64,000 bases of DNA. Source: Bog-473 sp963745175. GTDB taxonomy: Bacteria > Actinomycetota > Acidimicrobiia > Acidimicrobiales > RAAP-2. The stretch is taken from contig CAVUWK010000010.1 of assembly GCA_963745175.1 (NCBI GenBank), forward strand, positions 1 to 64,000, written 5' to 3'. The translations under genes were made by a program, and so were the position numbers. Under the pieces are notes generated by a model. The model ran no database searches and was not told the DNA's origin. It saw nothing but the letters and a program-made list of their open reading frames with translations. Shown in pieces: positions 47,031 through 56,856 of this stretch (its first letter is position 1; every line of letters begins with the position of its first letter).

Positions 47031-48307
47031 ATGGACATGACCGGTCGAGAAGCGCCGTCCGATCTCCCGGGCGCCTACGAACAGGTGCGCGCAACGACCG
47101 AACGGTTGGCCTCGTCCTGAGCGCGGAGGATCAGACCGTCCAGACGATGCCGGACGTGAGCCCGACCAAGTGGCACCGGGCCCATGTCACGTGGTTCTTC
47201 GAGACGTTCATCCTCGGCGAGTACGCCACCGGCTACCAGCGCGTTCGACGACGCGTACGCCTACATCTTCAACTCGTACTACGAGGCGGTGGGGGCCCGG
47301 CACCCACGGCCCGAGCGTGGCCTTCTCTCCCGGCCCGGGATCGACGAGATCGCCCGCTACCGCGTCGTTCGTCGACGGCGCGATGGAGGCGCTCCTGCGC
47401 GATCCCGATCAGCCTGGCCTCGCGGAGCTGATCACCTTGGGGCTGCACCATGAGCAGCAGCACCAGGAGCTGCTGCTCATGGACATCAAGCACGTGCTGT
47501 CCCGGAATCCCCTCCACCCCGCCTACCTGCCCGGCCCATCGGAGCCGTCGCGCATCGCGCCCCCCAAGGCGGGATGGATCGAGCACGACGGCGGTCCGGT
47601 CGAGATCGGGCACCGGGGACTGGGCTTCGGCTTCGACAACGAGTTCCCCGTCCACACGGTGCACCTGATCCCCTTCGGGCTGGCCGACCGGCCGGTCACC
47701 TGCGGCGAGTGGCTGTCGTTCATGGAGGACGACGGCTACCGCCGGCCCGAGTTCTGGCTCTCCGACGGGTGGGCCGTCGTCAACGCGCAGCACTGGGACT
47801 CACCCCTCTACTGGTCCCGGGACCCCGACGACCCCGAGCGCTGGCTCCAGTTCACCCTCTCCGGGCTCCGACCCGTCGATCCCGAACGAGCCCGTCTGCC
47901 ACATCAGCTACTACGAGGCCGACGCCTTCGCCCACTGGACCGGCATGCGGCTGCCGACCGAGTCGGAATGGGAGACCATCGCTCTGTCACACGGCGAAGG
48001 CGACAACTTCTTGCGCGACGACGTCCTCTCGAGCGGGGCGCCGCACCCGCGGCCCGCGATCTCGTCGAATGCCATCTTCGGGGACACCTGGGAGTGGACC
48101 TCGAGCGCCTACTCGCCGTATCCCGGCTTCCGGGCCGCCCCGGGCGCCGTCGGCGAGTACAACGGCAAGTTCATGGTGAGCCAGTACGTCTTGCGTGGCG
48201 GGTGTTGCGCCACGCCGGCCGGGCACGTCCGCCCCACCTATCGCAACTTCTTCCCGCCCGGGGCGCGCTGGCCGTTCGGCGGGCTGCGACTGGCCCGGGA
48301 TCCCTGA
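47031..48307 (+). CDS. egtB: Ergothioneine synthase EgtB (frameshifted)
   Basis: Iron enzyme that couples hercynine with a thiol and O2. N-terminal DinB part: SPTKWHRAHVTWFFETFILG (first His), AFDDAYAYIFNSYYEAVGAR, LGLHHEQQHQELLLMDIKHV (HxxxH metal ligands). C-terminal FGE-sulfatase part: NEFPVHTVHLIPFGLADRPV, MRLPTESEWETIAL, VLRGGCCATPAGHVRPTYRN. Four one-base breaks (near 47118, 47240, 47365, 47885) divide it. The next gene, egtD, starts 3 bp later. Confidence 0.9.
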
Positions 48308-48310
48308 CCA

Positions 48311-49283
48311 ATGGCGTACACGATCGATGTCCACCTCTCGCCCGAAGAGGTGCGCAGCCAGATGCTGGCAGACGCGCTGAAGGGGTTGCAGGGCGAGGAG
48401 AAGTCCATCCCGCCGGTGTGGTTCTACGACGAGCGGGGCAGCCGCCTGTTCGAGGAGATCACCCAGCTCCCGGAGTACTACCCCACCCGGGCGGAGCGGG
48501 CGCTGCTCGAGGCGCACGCCGCGTCCATCGCCGAGCTGTCGAAGGCCGACACGCTCGTCGAGCTCGGTGCCGGCGCCTGCGAGAAGACGCGGGTGCTGCT
48601 GAGCGCCCTCCAGGAGGCCGGCACGCTGTCGCGGTACGTGCCGTTCGACGTGAGCGACGAGTTCCTCCGCAGCGCCGCCGCCACACTCTCTGAGGAGTTC
48701 GACTCGCTGGACATCCACCTGGTCATCGGCGACTTCCATCACCATCTGGCCGAGATCCCGACCGAGGGGCGGCGGATGATCGCCTTCCTGGGTGGCACCA
48801 TCGGCAACCTGAACCCCGCGCAGCGTGCCCGCTTTCTCTTCGACCTGAACTGCACGATGTCGAGTGACGACTCGCTGCTCCTCGGGACCGACCTCGTCAA
48901 GGACCGGAGTCGGCTGGTCGCGGCCTACGACGACGCGGCCGGCGTGACAGCGGACTTCAACCGCAACGTGCTCCACGTGCTCAACGAGCAGCTCGGTGGC
49001 GACTTCGATCCGGAGCTCTTCCGCCACGTCGCGCTCTGGAACGAGGACGAGCAATGGATCGAGATGCGGCTCCGCGCCGACGAAGCCAACGAGGTCGCAC
49101 TGACCGGTGCGGGCATCACCGTCCAGTTCGATCAGGGCGAGGACATGCTGACCGAGATCAGCGCCAAGTTCACGCCCGAAGCGGGTCGAGGCAGAGCTCT
49201 CGGAGGCAGGCTTCGTCGTCGAGGGGATGTGGGGGGCGGAAGACGGCGAGTTCCTGCTGACGCTGGCCCATCCGTTCTGCTGA
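48311..49283 (+). CDS. egtD: L-histidine N(alpha)-methyltransferase EgtD (late frameshift)
   Basis: About 323 residues. It trimethylates histidine to hercynine with SAM. Motifs: PPVWFYDERGSRLFEEITQL, PEYYPTRAERALLEAH, DTLVELGAGACEKTRVLL, MIAFLGGTIGNLNPAQRARF and LLLGTDLVKDRSRLVAAYDD. One break near 49185; the proper end in the next frame is EAGFVVEGMWGAEDGEFLL then AHPFC and a stop at 49283. Paired with egtB. Confidence 0.92.
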
Positions 49284-49298
49284 TCGCCCGACGGCGAT

Positions 49299-52048
49299 TC
49301 AGCCCACTCGCTCTGGCACACCCACCGAGGCCACCTCGCGGAGTCGGTGCGGCGTCGGGCTCGGCGGTCGCCGGGCGGCGCCGGCGCACCAGCCACACAA
49401 CGAGCAGCAGCAGGAGCAACGCGATGGCGCCCAAGCTGAGGGCGCTCGCCAGCAGAGATGTTCGGTCGGTAGTGGAACGTCACCACATCGTTGCCGGCCG
49501 GGATATGGACCTGTTGGACGAGGTCGAAGTCGTTGAGCGGGATCGTCTGGGCCGCGCCGCCGTTGACCGAGACGGCGGCGCTCCACCCCGAGTCCCAGGC
49601 CACCGAACGGGTCACCGTTGCCGCTGCGGGAGCCTCGAGCCGGATCTCCTCGGACTTCGTCGTGCTCGAGATGACCTGCACAGGCAGGCTGCGGCCGTTG
49701 GCTGTCGAGGCGACGATGGGCTGCGCGGGCTTGCGTGAGGTGAAGACCGCGTAGCCCTGGGAGAATCCGGCTACCTGCCACGGACCGGGCACCAGCGCCG
49801 AGGACAGTGAACCCGCCAGCTCGTAGGGGTGTCCGGCCACCGTGATCACGGCCCGCTGCGGCGGCAGGGCGCCCGCCAGGACCTGGACCGAGAGTCCGAC
49901 GGCGGGCGCGGCCGGGTGCCGCCCGGTCACGGTGCTGGCACCCGCCGGGACGGACACCGGCGCACCCCACCGCGTTGACCCGTCCGGCCGACAGCGCCCC
50001 GAAGCGGACCAGCGATCCCGAGCTTGCGGGGTGCTCGAGGTAGAGGGAGACGGTGTCGGGCTCGAGCGACTCCCCGAAGAACCACGACGCGGTTTGTCCC
50101 GCGCCGAGGACCGGCCGCGGCCCCGGGTAGAAGGGGTACGCCGTCTCGTTGAAGTTCGCGCCGTAGCCCCGGGCCAGCACGGGGTCGGCGCCGAAGCCCT
50201 CGGGCGATCTGCGTGAAACCGTCGAAGGAGCGCGGCGCCGACTGCAGCGGCACGAGGAAGTACTCGGGCACGGTCACGACCTCACGGAGGTCGAGCCGGC
50301 CCAGCGTTCCCGAGGACAGCTGGCCGATGTCCAGGTCGTCCTGCTCGTGCGTGTGCGTCGTCGACTCGTAGTTGCCGTTGACGATCGATGCGTAACCCGG
50401 ATACCGAGGGCAGCCCGGGAATGATGTTGAGATCGGGGATGCCCTGGGGACTCCCGGGGTAGCTCGAGTAGGTCTGGGGGTCGTAGTTGACCATCCGCCC
50501 ACCTGGAGGCAAGTTCGCCGCCATCAGCTGCTCGACGGGCGTGGTCCCCGCCACCAGGTCGTTCGGCGGCGTCTGCGTCAGCTGGCTGGTGAACCCATCA
50601 ACCCGAGGTCGACCGCGACGAACACGGCGGCGAGCGCCGACCACGGCGCCGCGCCGAGGCGGGGCCGGATCCACACGAGCACGGCGCCGCCGGCGCAGAA
50701 GCGCGAGCGCGATGGCGGTGGCCTCGCGCACGGTATGGGTGATGCTGGGCCGCAAGGAGACCCCCGCGAACACGTGCACGAGCGAGCCCGGCGCAGCCAG
50801 CGCCCAGATGGCCAACGCCGCCACCACCCCGAAGGGCAGCAACGCCATGATCCGGTCGTAGCGCGTCATCGGACGTGCGGACCTGGGGCGCCTCGGTGCG
50901 GTCGATCCAACCGGCGAAGAGGACGCAGACCGCCGTGGCCACGGTGATCATGTTGCGGCTCTGCAGTCGTTGGTGCCCGTAGAGGGGCAGGCTGTTGAAG
51001 AGATGCTCGAGCGGTGTGTAGGAGCCCAGCGCGAGGAGGAAGCCGAAGAGGCCCACGACGTACCAGGTCAGCCGGTCACGGGGTGGAATCCGGCTCGGCC
51101 AGCGCGGGTGCAGCAGCGTCACCAGCGCGATGAGCGGCAAGATGCCGAGGTAGATGCCGACCTCGGGCAGGTTGTACTGGCTGAAGAACTGCGCCTCGCC
51201 CAGATGCCCGTACCCGCCGTCGAGATAGGGCACGAGGCTCAAGATGCTGAACGGCGGCGGGTAGCTCCCGGCCGTCGCGACGACTCCGGAGCCCCGCTGC
51301 GAGTTGCGGATGGCGTCGAGCCCGGGCAGCCACTGGATCGCCGCCAACGAAAGTGCCAGCGCGGCCCCCGCGCCGCACCGGGTCAGGACCCGCCACCAAC
51401 GCTCCCGGCTGAGACCGGCCGACATGCACGGCGAACGCGAGGACGAGCAGCGCCTCGTCGAGCATCGCCTCGGGCGCGCCGGCCAGGATCACCGTGGCAT
51501 AGGCGATCCCGAGGAGGATGGTCCAGCGCCACCGCCCGTCGCGGACGATGTGCAGGACGGCCAGGAGCATCCACGGGATGGCGACGAATCCCTCGGTCAT
51601 GTCCACGTGGTTGACCTGGCTCAGCACCGGTCCGGCGAACGCGAAGGTGGCCGCCGCGAGGAGGCACGCCACCGTCGAGAGCTTCAGCGCCCGGAGGAAG
51701 ACGTACATCCCGACGGCGATCGCCGAGAACAGGACGACCTCGGTGGCGATCCAGGCCGCGCGGTCGGGCAGGACGACGAACAGACCCATCAGGGGGTAGA
51801 AGGCGCCGGCGTTGAAGTCGGCCATGAGCGGCGTGCCGCTGAAGATGTACTGGTTCCAGAACGGCAGTTGGCCGTGGCGCAGCATCGAGCCGACCAGGAC
51901 GTGGAGCGGGATAGTTCTGCTGCAGGTTGTCGCCCGTGATGAGCAGCCGGCCGCCGATCAGGTCCGGGAGCACGAAGGCGGCCGTCGGGATGGCGATCAG
52001 CACGACGTAGGGCCACAGGGGTCCGAGGTGTGCTCGTAGTCGGTTCAC
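49299..52048 (-). CDS. YfhO-like polytopic membrane protein (heavily frameshifted)
   Basis: About 900 residues in at least seven frame fragments. The start MNRLRAHLGPLWPYVVLIAI is followed by HGQLPFWNQYIFSGTPLMAD, FAFAGPVLSQVNHVDMTEGF and LGSYTPLEHLFNSLPLYGHQ, the YfhO pattern of a GT-C-like glycosyltransferase with loop motifs between helices. A large extracytoplasmic domain and a last helix (AIALLLLLLVVWLVRRRR) follow. YfhO proteins decorate wall or lipid-linked glycans. The exact 3' end is unclear; 49299 is one of two candidate stops. Confidence 0.75.
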
Positions 52049-52156
52049 TGGCGAGGGAATGCCTTCCGGGTACGTGGAGTGCGCGCCGACTGCTTATGGA
52101 CCGCAGCGGCGCGATCGGCGCAAGCTAGCCCCTCACCCCCGGAATGTCCTCACAGG

Positions 52157-53362
52157 TCAGCGCGGGCGCTCCGGGGATGAGTCCTCCGCCTGCGGCTTCG
52201 CCGTCCGGCTGATGTTGCTCGAGGTGGAGCGCCATGACACATTCGGCTCGAGGGCGGACCGCTCGAGACGGTCGATGTGCGAGCGGGCGATGGACAGCAG
52301 GTCGGCGAGCAGCTCGTCACCGAGGAGGAACGGCAGAAGGCCGAGGTCGAGCAACTTGGTGTGCGCGGCCCGGTAGTAGTGCTCTTCCAGCTCCACCCTC
52401 GGGTCCTCGAGGTGGACGATCGCCGCGCCACCGGCGGCGTCCGAGACCTTCTGAGCCAGCTCGCCGACAGAGAAGGACTCGGTGAACTGGTTGAAGACGC
52501 GGAACTCGCCCGCCTTGGCCGGGTTGCGGATCGCCAGCTCGACGCAGGCCAGCGTGTCGCGAATGTCGAAGAAGCCTCTCGTCTGGCCGCCCTTGCCGTA
52601 CACCGTCAGCGGCTCGCCCGCCGCGGCCTGGATCACGAACCGGTTCAGCACGGTGCCAAAGACGGCGTCGTAATCGAACCGGGTGGCCAGCTCGGGATGC
52701 AACGTGGTCTCGGGTGTCGACTGGCCGTACACCACGCCCTGGTTGAGGTCGGTGGACCGGAGACCCCAGGCCCGACAACAGAACGCGATGTTGTGGCTGT
52801 CGTGGACCTTTGACAGGTGGTAGAAGCTGCCCGGCTGTTTCGGGAACGGCAGGACGTCGGTACGACCCCGATGGGTGATCTCGATGTACCCCTCTTCGAT
52901 GTCGATGTTGGGGGTCCCGTACTCGCCCATGGTGCCCAACTTCACGAGGTGGATCGACGGGTCGACGTCTGCGATGGCGTAGAGCAGGTTCAAGGTGCCG
53001 ACGACATTGTTCACTTGGGTGTACACCGCGTGCTTGCGGTCCACCATGGAGTAGGGGGCACTGCGTTGCTCGGCGAAGTGGACGACGGCGTCCGGGCGGA
53101 AGCGGCCGACCATGTCGTGCACGAATTCGTCTTCGGTCAGGTCGCCGATGAAGACGTCGAGATGGATGCCCGACACCTCCTCCCAGCGCTCGACGCGCCG
53201 GTGCAGCGATGCGATCGGCACGAGGGAGTCGACCCCCATTTCCAGGTCGTATCCCCGTCGGGCGAAGTTGTCGGCGACCCCGACCTCGTAGCCCGCCCGG
53301 GACAGATGGAGCGCGGTCGGCCAACCCAGATACCCGTCGCCCCCAAGGACCAGAACTCGCAT
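52157..53362 (-). CDS. sqdB: UDP-sulfoquinovose synthase (SQD1/SqdB-type epimerase)
   Basis: 401 residues, intact. Converts UDP-glucose and sulfite to UDP-sulfoquinovose. Diagnostic blocks: VLVLGGDGYLGWPTALHLS (NAD), HFAEQRSAPYSMVDRKHAVY, HLVKLGTMGEYGTPNIDIEE (active-site Thr and Glu), FPKQPGSFYHLSKVHDSHNI (Y-x3-K), and DLNQGVVYGQSTPET. These distinguish SQD1 from ordinary sugar epimerases. ATG 53362 has GGAAGG upstream. No sulfoquinovosyl-diacylglycerol transferase gene is adjacent; GT-C type enzymes flank it. Confidence 0.93.
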   Translation of the reverse strand: MRVLVLGGDGYLGWPTALHLSRAGYEVGVADNFARRGYDLEMGVDSLVPIASLHRRVERWEEVSGIHLDVFIGDLTEDEFVHDMVGRFRPDAVVHFAEQRSAPYSMVDRKHAVYTQVNNVVGTLNLLYAIADVDPSIHLVKLGTMGEYGTPNIDIEEGYIEITHRGRTDVLPFPKQPGSFYHLSKVHDSHNIAFCCRAWGLRSTDLNQGVVYGQSTPETTLHPELATRFDYDAVFGTVLNRFVIQAAAGEPLTVYGKGGQTRGFFDIRDTLACVELAIRNPAKAGEFRVFNQFTESFSVGELAQKVSDAAGGAAIVHLEDPRVELEEHYYRAAHTKLLDLGLLPFLLGDELLADLLSIARSHIDRLERSALEPNVSWRSTSSNISRTAKPQAEDSSPERPR

Positions 53363-53412
53363 CTGACACCTTCCATTTCCATGACAGACAGATTTCACAT
53401 GCGTGACATCCT

Positions 53413-53449
53413 GATTCTCCCGCTGTAGGCTGGGAAAACCCTGAGAATC
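53413..53449. promoter_or_regulatory. Inverted repeat in the sqdB/mptB-like divergent gap
   Basis: GATTCTC (53413-53419) and GAGAATC (53443-53449) are perfect inverted copies separated by 23 bp, within the 207-bp gap between two divergent starts. It could be an operator for both genes (inference). Confidence 0.3.
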
Positions 53450-53569
53450 CCGTTATGGAAGGTTTCGGGTTCCCAGAATCGATGACGGCTATGACAGAAT
53501 CGCTGCAGTTTGATGAAGATTGCCGCAGGCGCGACCAACCGTCCGGGCGGCCGAACTAAGGAATCCCCG

Positions 53570-55165
53570 ATGGAGCTCGTTCCCCCGAGCGCGACCACCA
53601 CCCCCGTGTCGCCCAGCCAGGGCGATGCCGACGCGCCGGATAAGCCGGAGCTTCGGCTCGGCGTGGCGCGCACCGCCGCGCTCGGGATCCTCGGGAGCGC
53701 GGCAATCGTGGTTGGGGCGGTGCTCGGCGGCCAGTCCTTCGAGACCCATCTCCCCGGGGCGTGGTTCTTCGGCATGCCGGGAGGAACCTTCGGATCGTTC
53801 GTCTCCAGCAGCACCCTCCCGCCGATCGCCTCCCTCGCGCTCGTGTTCGGCGGGCTGATCCTCCTCAGCCGCGTGTGGTTCGGATTCCTGCGCCACCTGA
53901 ACACGCACCCCGGCTTCCCGGTGAAGCGCGTCGTCCTCGTGGTGACGATCTGGGCGATACCGCTGCTCCTTGCGCCACCGCTCTTCAGTCGGGACGTCTA
54001 CACGTACGCAGCGCAGGGCGAGATGGTGAGCCACCACATCAACCCCTACTCCTACGGTCCTGAGGTGCTCGGGGCGACGCCGTTCAACCAATTGGCCGAC
54101 ACGGTGTGGTCCGGCACCGCATCGCCCTACGGTCCGACCTTCTTGAGTGCGGACGGCCTGGTCGACCAGGTCGCCGGCCACCAAATCCTTCCCGACCTCG
54201 TTCTGCTCCGGCTGCTCGAGGTCGCCGGTCTCGCCATGGTCGTGGCGGCGACGCCGACCCTCGCCCGGGCGCTCAAACACGACCCGGCCCATGCCATCCT
54301 GATCGGGGTGGGCTCACCCCTGGTGCTGTTGTCGTTGGTCGGGGGTGCCCACAACGACGCGTTGATGATCGGGCTGCTCGTGGCCGGTCTGGCCGTGGCC
54401 AGACGTTTCGGCACGGTACCCGGGGTGATCCTCTGTGCCCTTGCGGCCGGAGTGAAGTCCCCCGCGCTCCTCGGCGTCCTCTTCCTCGGCTGGGTCTGGG
54501 CAGGAAAAGAGGCGTCCATCCGGCGTCGGATCGGACACACCGCAGGGGCCGGGCTGATTGCGTTGGCCACCATGGAGACGGTGGCAGTCATCTCCGGCAC
54601 CGGTTGGGGCTGGATCCGCGCCACCACGACCGCCGACGCGGCGTTCACGGGGGTGACCCCGGTCAACGTCGTGGCACGGTCGGTCTCCATCGTCAGCCAC
54701 ATCTTCCAATTCCCGATCTCGACCATGATGGTCCGACCCGTTTTCAGCGTGCTCGGGCTGCTCATCGCGGTCTACGTCGGGTACCGGCTGCTGCTCCGCT
54801 CGCCTCAGGACGGCGTCGTCCGCTGCCTGGGTCTGACCCTTCTGGTGCTGGCCTTGCTCGGGCCGATCGTCTGGGCCTGGTATGTGACGTGGGGTGTGAT
54901 CTTGGTGGCCCCCGCGGCCCGCGGCCGTCTTCGCGCCGCGCTCATCGTGATCAGCACGTTCTGGGCCTTCGCCGGCATGACCGCGGTCCATGGCATCTAC
55001 ATGCGCCTCCTGCATACCTTCGTGCTGACGGACCTGCTGCTGGTGGCGATGCTGCTGGCCGTGGCCATCACGCCGCTGGCCCAGTTCGTCCCCGCGCGCC
55101 GTGCCCACTTGCCCCGCCTGACGCCGGGTGTGCTGGCCGGCACGGGCGCCGGCGCCACGACCTGA
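53570..55165 (+). CDS. MptB-like polyprenol-phosphate-mannose-dependent alpha-mannosyltransferase
   Basis: 531 residues, about 12 helices, GT-C fold. The first loop has LFSRDVYTYAAQGEMVSHHI, then NPYSYGPEVLGATPFNQLAD and WSGTASPYGPTFLS, the DVY/NPY/SPYGP blocks typical of mycobacterial MptA/MptB, with LVGGAHNDALMIGLLVAGLA and GVKSPALLGVLFLGWVW. It probably extends a lipoglycan or wall mannan outside the membrane. ATG 53570 follows AAGGA; an earlier start at 53510 is possible. Confidence 0.87.
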   Translation: MELVPPSATTTPVSPSQGDADAPDKPELRLGVARTAALGILGSAAIVVGAVLGGQSFETHLPGAWFFGMPGGTFGSFVSSSTLPPIASLALVFGGLILLSRVWFGFLRHLNTHPGFPVKRVVLVVTIWAIPLLLAPPLFSRDVYTYAAQGEMVSHHINPYSYGPEVLGATPFNQLADTVWSGTASPYGPTFLSADGLVDQVAGHQILPDLVLLRLLEVAGLAMVVAATPTLARALKHDPAHAILIGVGSPLVLLSLVGGAHNDALMIGLLVAGLAVARRFGTVPGVILCALAAGVKSPALLGVLFLGWVWAGKEASIRRRIGHTAGAGLIALATMETVAVISGTGWGWIRATTTADAAFTGVTPVNVVARSVSIVSHIFQFPISTMMVRPVFSVLGLLIAVYVGYRLLLRSPQDGVVRCLGLTLLVLALLGPIVWAWYVTWGVILVAPAARGRLRAALIVISTFWAFAGMTAVHGIYMRLLHTFVLTDLLLVAMLLAVAITPLAQFVPARRAHLPRLTPGVLAGTGAGATT

Positions 55166-55217
55166 GGCTGCCGGGGAAGGGGCCGGCGACCCCCACCATC
55201 GGCTGCGCCCGCCGGCT

Positions 55218-55652
55218 TCAGTCAGCCGTGTTGAACGCCGACACGATCCGCTCGGGCCGGAGGCGCACCACCAGCTCGCCCGCCACCCCGTTGCGGGCCC
55301 CGTACTCCTCGGCCCGCTCCGCGCCCATGTAGCGCCCGCCGAGCCGCGTCGCCCAACGGCGAACCTCGTCGAGGTCGTCGCTGATCTCGGCCAGACCCTC
55401 CACCACCACGAAGCTGAAGGTTCGATCGTCGTCCACGCAGATGGCCGCCCGCGGATCCCTGCGCAGGTTCTGACCCTTCACGGTCGAGGCACCCGTATTG
55501 AAGACCAGTGTGCGGTCGCTGTCGACGTCGAACCAGACCGGGGCCAGATGCGGCCGCCCGTCGGCGCGCACGGTGGCCAACTTGGCTGTCCGGGGCGGGA
55601 GTGCGGTGAGGAACGCCAGCTCCTGCGCGTCCGCCAGGGAGCGGTCCGCCAT
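55218..55652 (-). CDS. PPOX-class F420-dependent oxidoreductase
   Basis: 144 residues of the split-barrel flavin/deazaflavin fold (FDOR-B-like). AKLATVRADGRPHLAPVWFD, TLVFNTGASTVKGQNLRRDP and AAICVDDDRTFSFVVVEGLA are the usual blocks. It may reduce a small organic compound with F420H2; the substrate is not known. It is convergent with the mannosyltransferase and follows the SnoaL-like gene by 8 bp on the same strand. Confidence 0.85.
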   Translation of the reverse strand: MADRSLADAQELAFLTALPPRTAKLATVRADGRPHLAPVWFDVDSDRTLVFNTGASTVKGQNLRRDPRAAICVDDDRTFSFVVVEGLAEISDDLDEVRRWATRLGGRYMGAERAEEYGARNGVAGELVVRLRPERIVSAFNTAD

Positions 55653-55659
55653 CAGCCGG

Positions 55660-56124
55660 TCATCCCGGGCTGCCGCCGTTGGCGGTGTACACCTCGGTCC
55701 AGGCCTTGATCATCGGTCCGAAGGCGGCCGGGTTGTACGCGTCCTCCTCGTAGGAGAACTTCATGTCCCCGGCGTAGTGCAGCACCGTGATGTTGTGCGC
55801 CTGGTGGACGGACCCGTCGCCGGGATCCTTCATCCGGTTCTCAATGCGGCACACCCACCAGCCGCGTTCCTCGTCGCACACGCACCACGAGTGCGGGAAC
55901 GAGTTCATGTCACGATTCGGCCACTCCGCCATGAGCGGGGCGATCCATCGGTAGATCTCGTCCGGGCCGTGGAAGGTGCCGAACACGTGCTCGAGATACA
56001 CGGCATCCTCCGTGAAGAGGTCGGCCCAGTCACGCCACTCGCCGCTCGCCGCGCACCGGCCTGCGGTCTCCATGTAGTGCTGGTGCGCCCGCTCCAGCTC
56101 GTCCCGGCTCCACTTCTGGGTCAT
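55660..56124 (-). CDS. SnoaL-like / NTF2-fold protein
   Basis: 154 residues. Cone-shaped alpha+beta fold marks: YMETAGRCAASGEWRDWADL then FTEDAVYLEHVFGTFHGPDE and WVCRIENRMKDPG. Members are isomerases, cyclases or dehydratases acting on polyketide-, steroid- or terpene-like rings. ATG 56124 overlaps the stop of the EthD-like gene (ATGA). Last gene of the catabolic operon, or followed by the F420 gene. Confidence 0.8.
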   Translation of the reverse strand: MTQKWSRDELERAHQHYMETAGRCAASGEWRDWADLFTEDAVYLEHVFGTFHGPDEIYRWIAPLMAEWPNRDMNSFPHSWCVCDEERGWWVCRIENRMKDPGDGSVHQAHNITVLHYAGDMKFSYEEDAYNPAAFGPMIKAWTEVYTANGGSPG

Positions 56125-56843
56125 GACTTCAGTATCCATTCGCTCATGGTGACACTGCGCAAGGTGCTCAGGTCGACGAACGCGTTGATCTCCTCGATCA
56201 TCTGCGTGATGTGCGCATTCATGCGCTCCGGGTCGCCGTCCGCGCAGTAGAACAGCATCGGATCGGTGACGTGCTCGAGGGAGGGCCATGCCTCCTCCAC
56301 GATCCCGGCCACCGGAGGCGCTCCCTCGGTGATCGGCCGGAACACCGCGTTGCGGACGTAGCGGGTGCGGGGCTGGATGGTCTCGGTGATCGGAGAGATC
56401 CGGGTGTGCCAGCGTGTGATCCACTCGGCGAAGCTCTGCTCGGGGTGCTGCTGCAGGAGCGCCACCGTCAGCACGCCCGGTGAGCGCTCCCCGTCGGGCC
56501 ACGCTCGTGGCGCCGACCATCGGTTGCCCCCGTAGTCCCGGTAGAGGGATTCGACCACCGAATAGCCGGCCAGGCGAGGGACGGCCGCCGCGAGCACGTC
56601 CTCGAAGGCCTCCCGCTGCTCGATCGTGTCCACCCACAGCGAGACCAGACCGTGCAGGGGCGTCTCGCCCGCGGGCGTGGGCACGGGCGCCGGGATGTCA
56701 CTCTCGGGGTCCCAGACGTCGATGGTGAGGCCCACGGGGTCGAGAGCCAGGAGCTCCTCCCCCACCCGACCGAGCATGACCTCGGCCACCTCTGCCCGGG
56801 TGCTCGCCTCACCGAGCCAGGCCAGGTAGATCAGCTTCTCCAC
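56121..56843 (-). CDS. EthD-type dimeric alpha/beta-barrel protein
   Basis: 240 residues with two ferredoxin-like halves. EKLIYLAWLGEASTRAEVAE opens the first half; VLTVALLQQHPEQSFAEWI, TRWHTRISPITETIQPRTRY and VRNAVFRPITEGAPPVAGI are the EthD-like second half with the His motif. Such proteins assist P450 or other catabolic steps. GTG 56843 follows GGAAGGAG. It is 13 bp after the SDR gene. Confidence 0.8.
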   Translation of the reverse strand: MEKLIYLAWLGEASTRAEVAEVMLGRVGEELLALDPVGLTIDVWDPESDIPAPVPTPAGETPLHGLVSLWVDTIEQREAFEDVLAAAVPRLAGYSVVESLYRDYGGNRWSAPRAWPDGERSPGVLTVALLQQHPEQSFAEWITRWHTRISPITETIQPRTRYVRNAVFRPITEGAPPVAGIVEEAWPSLEHVTDPMLFYCADGDPERMNAHITQMIEEINAFVDLSTLRSVTMSEWILKS

Positions 56844-56856
56844 GCTGCTCCTTCCC

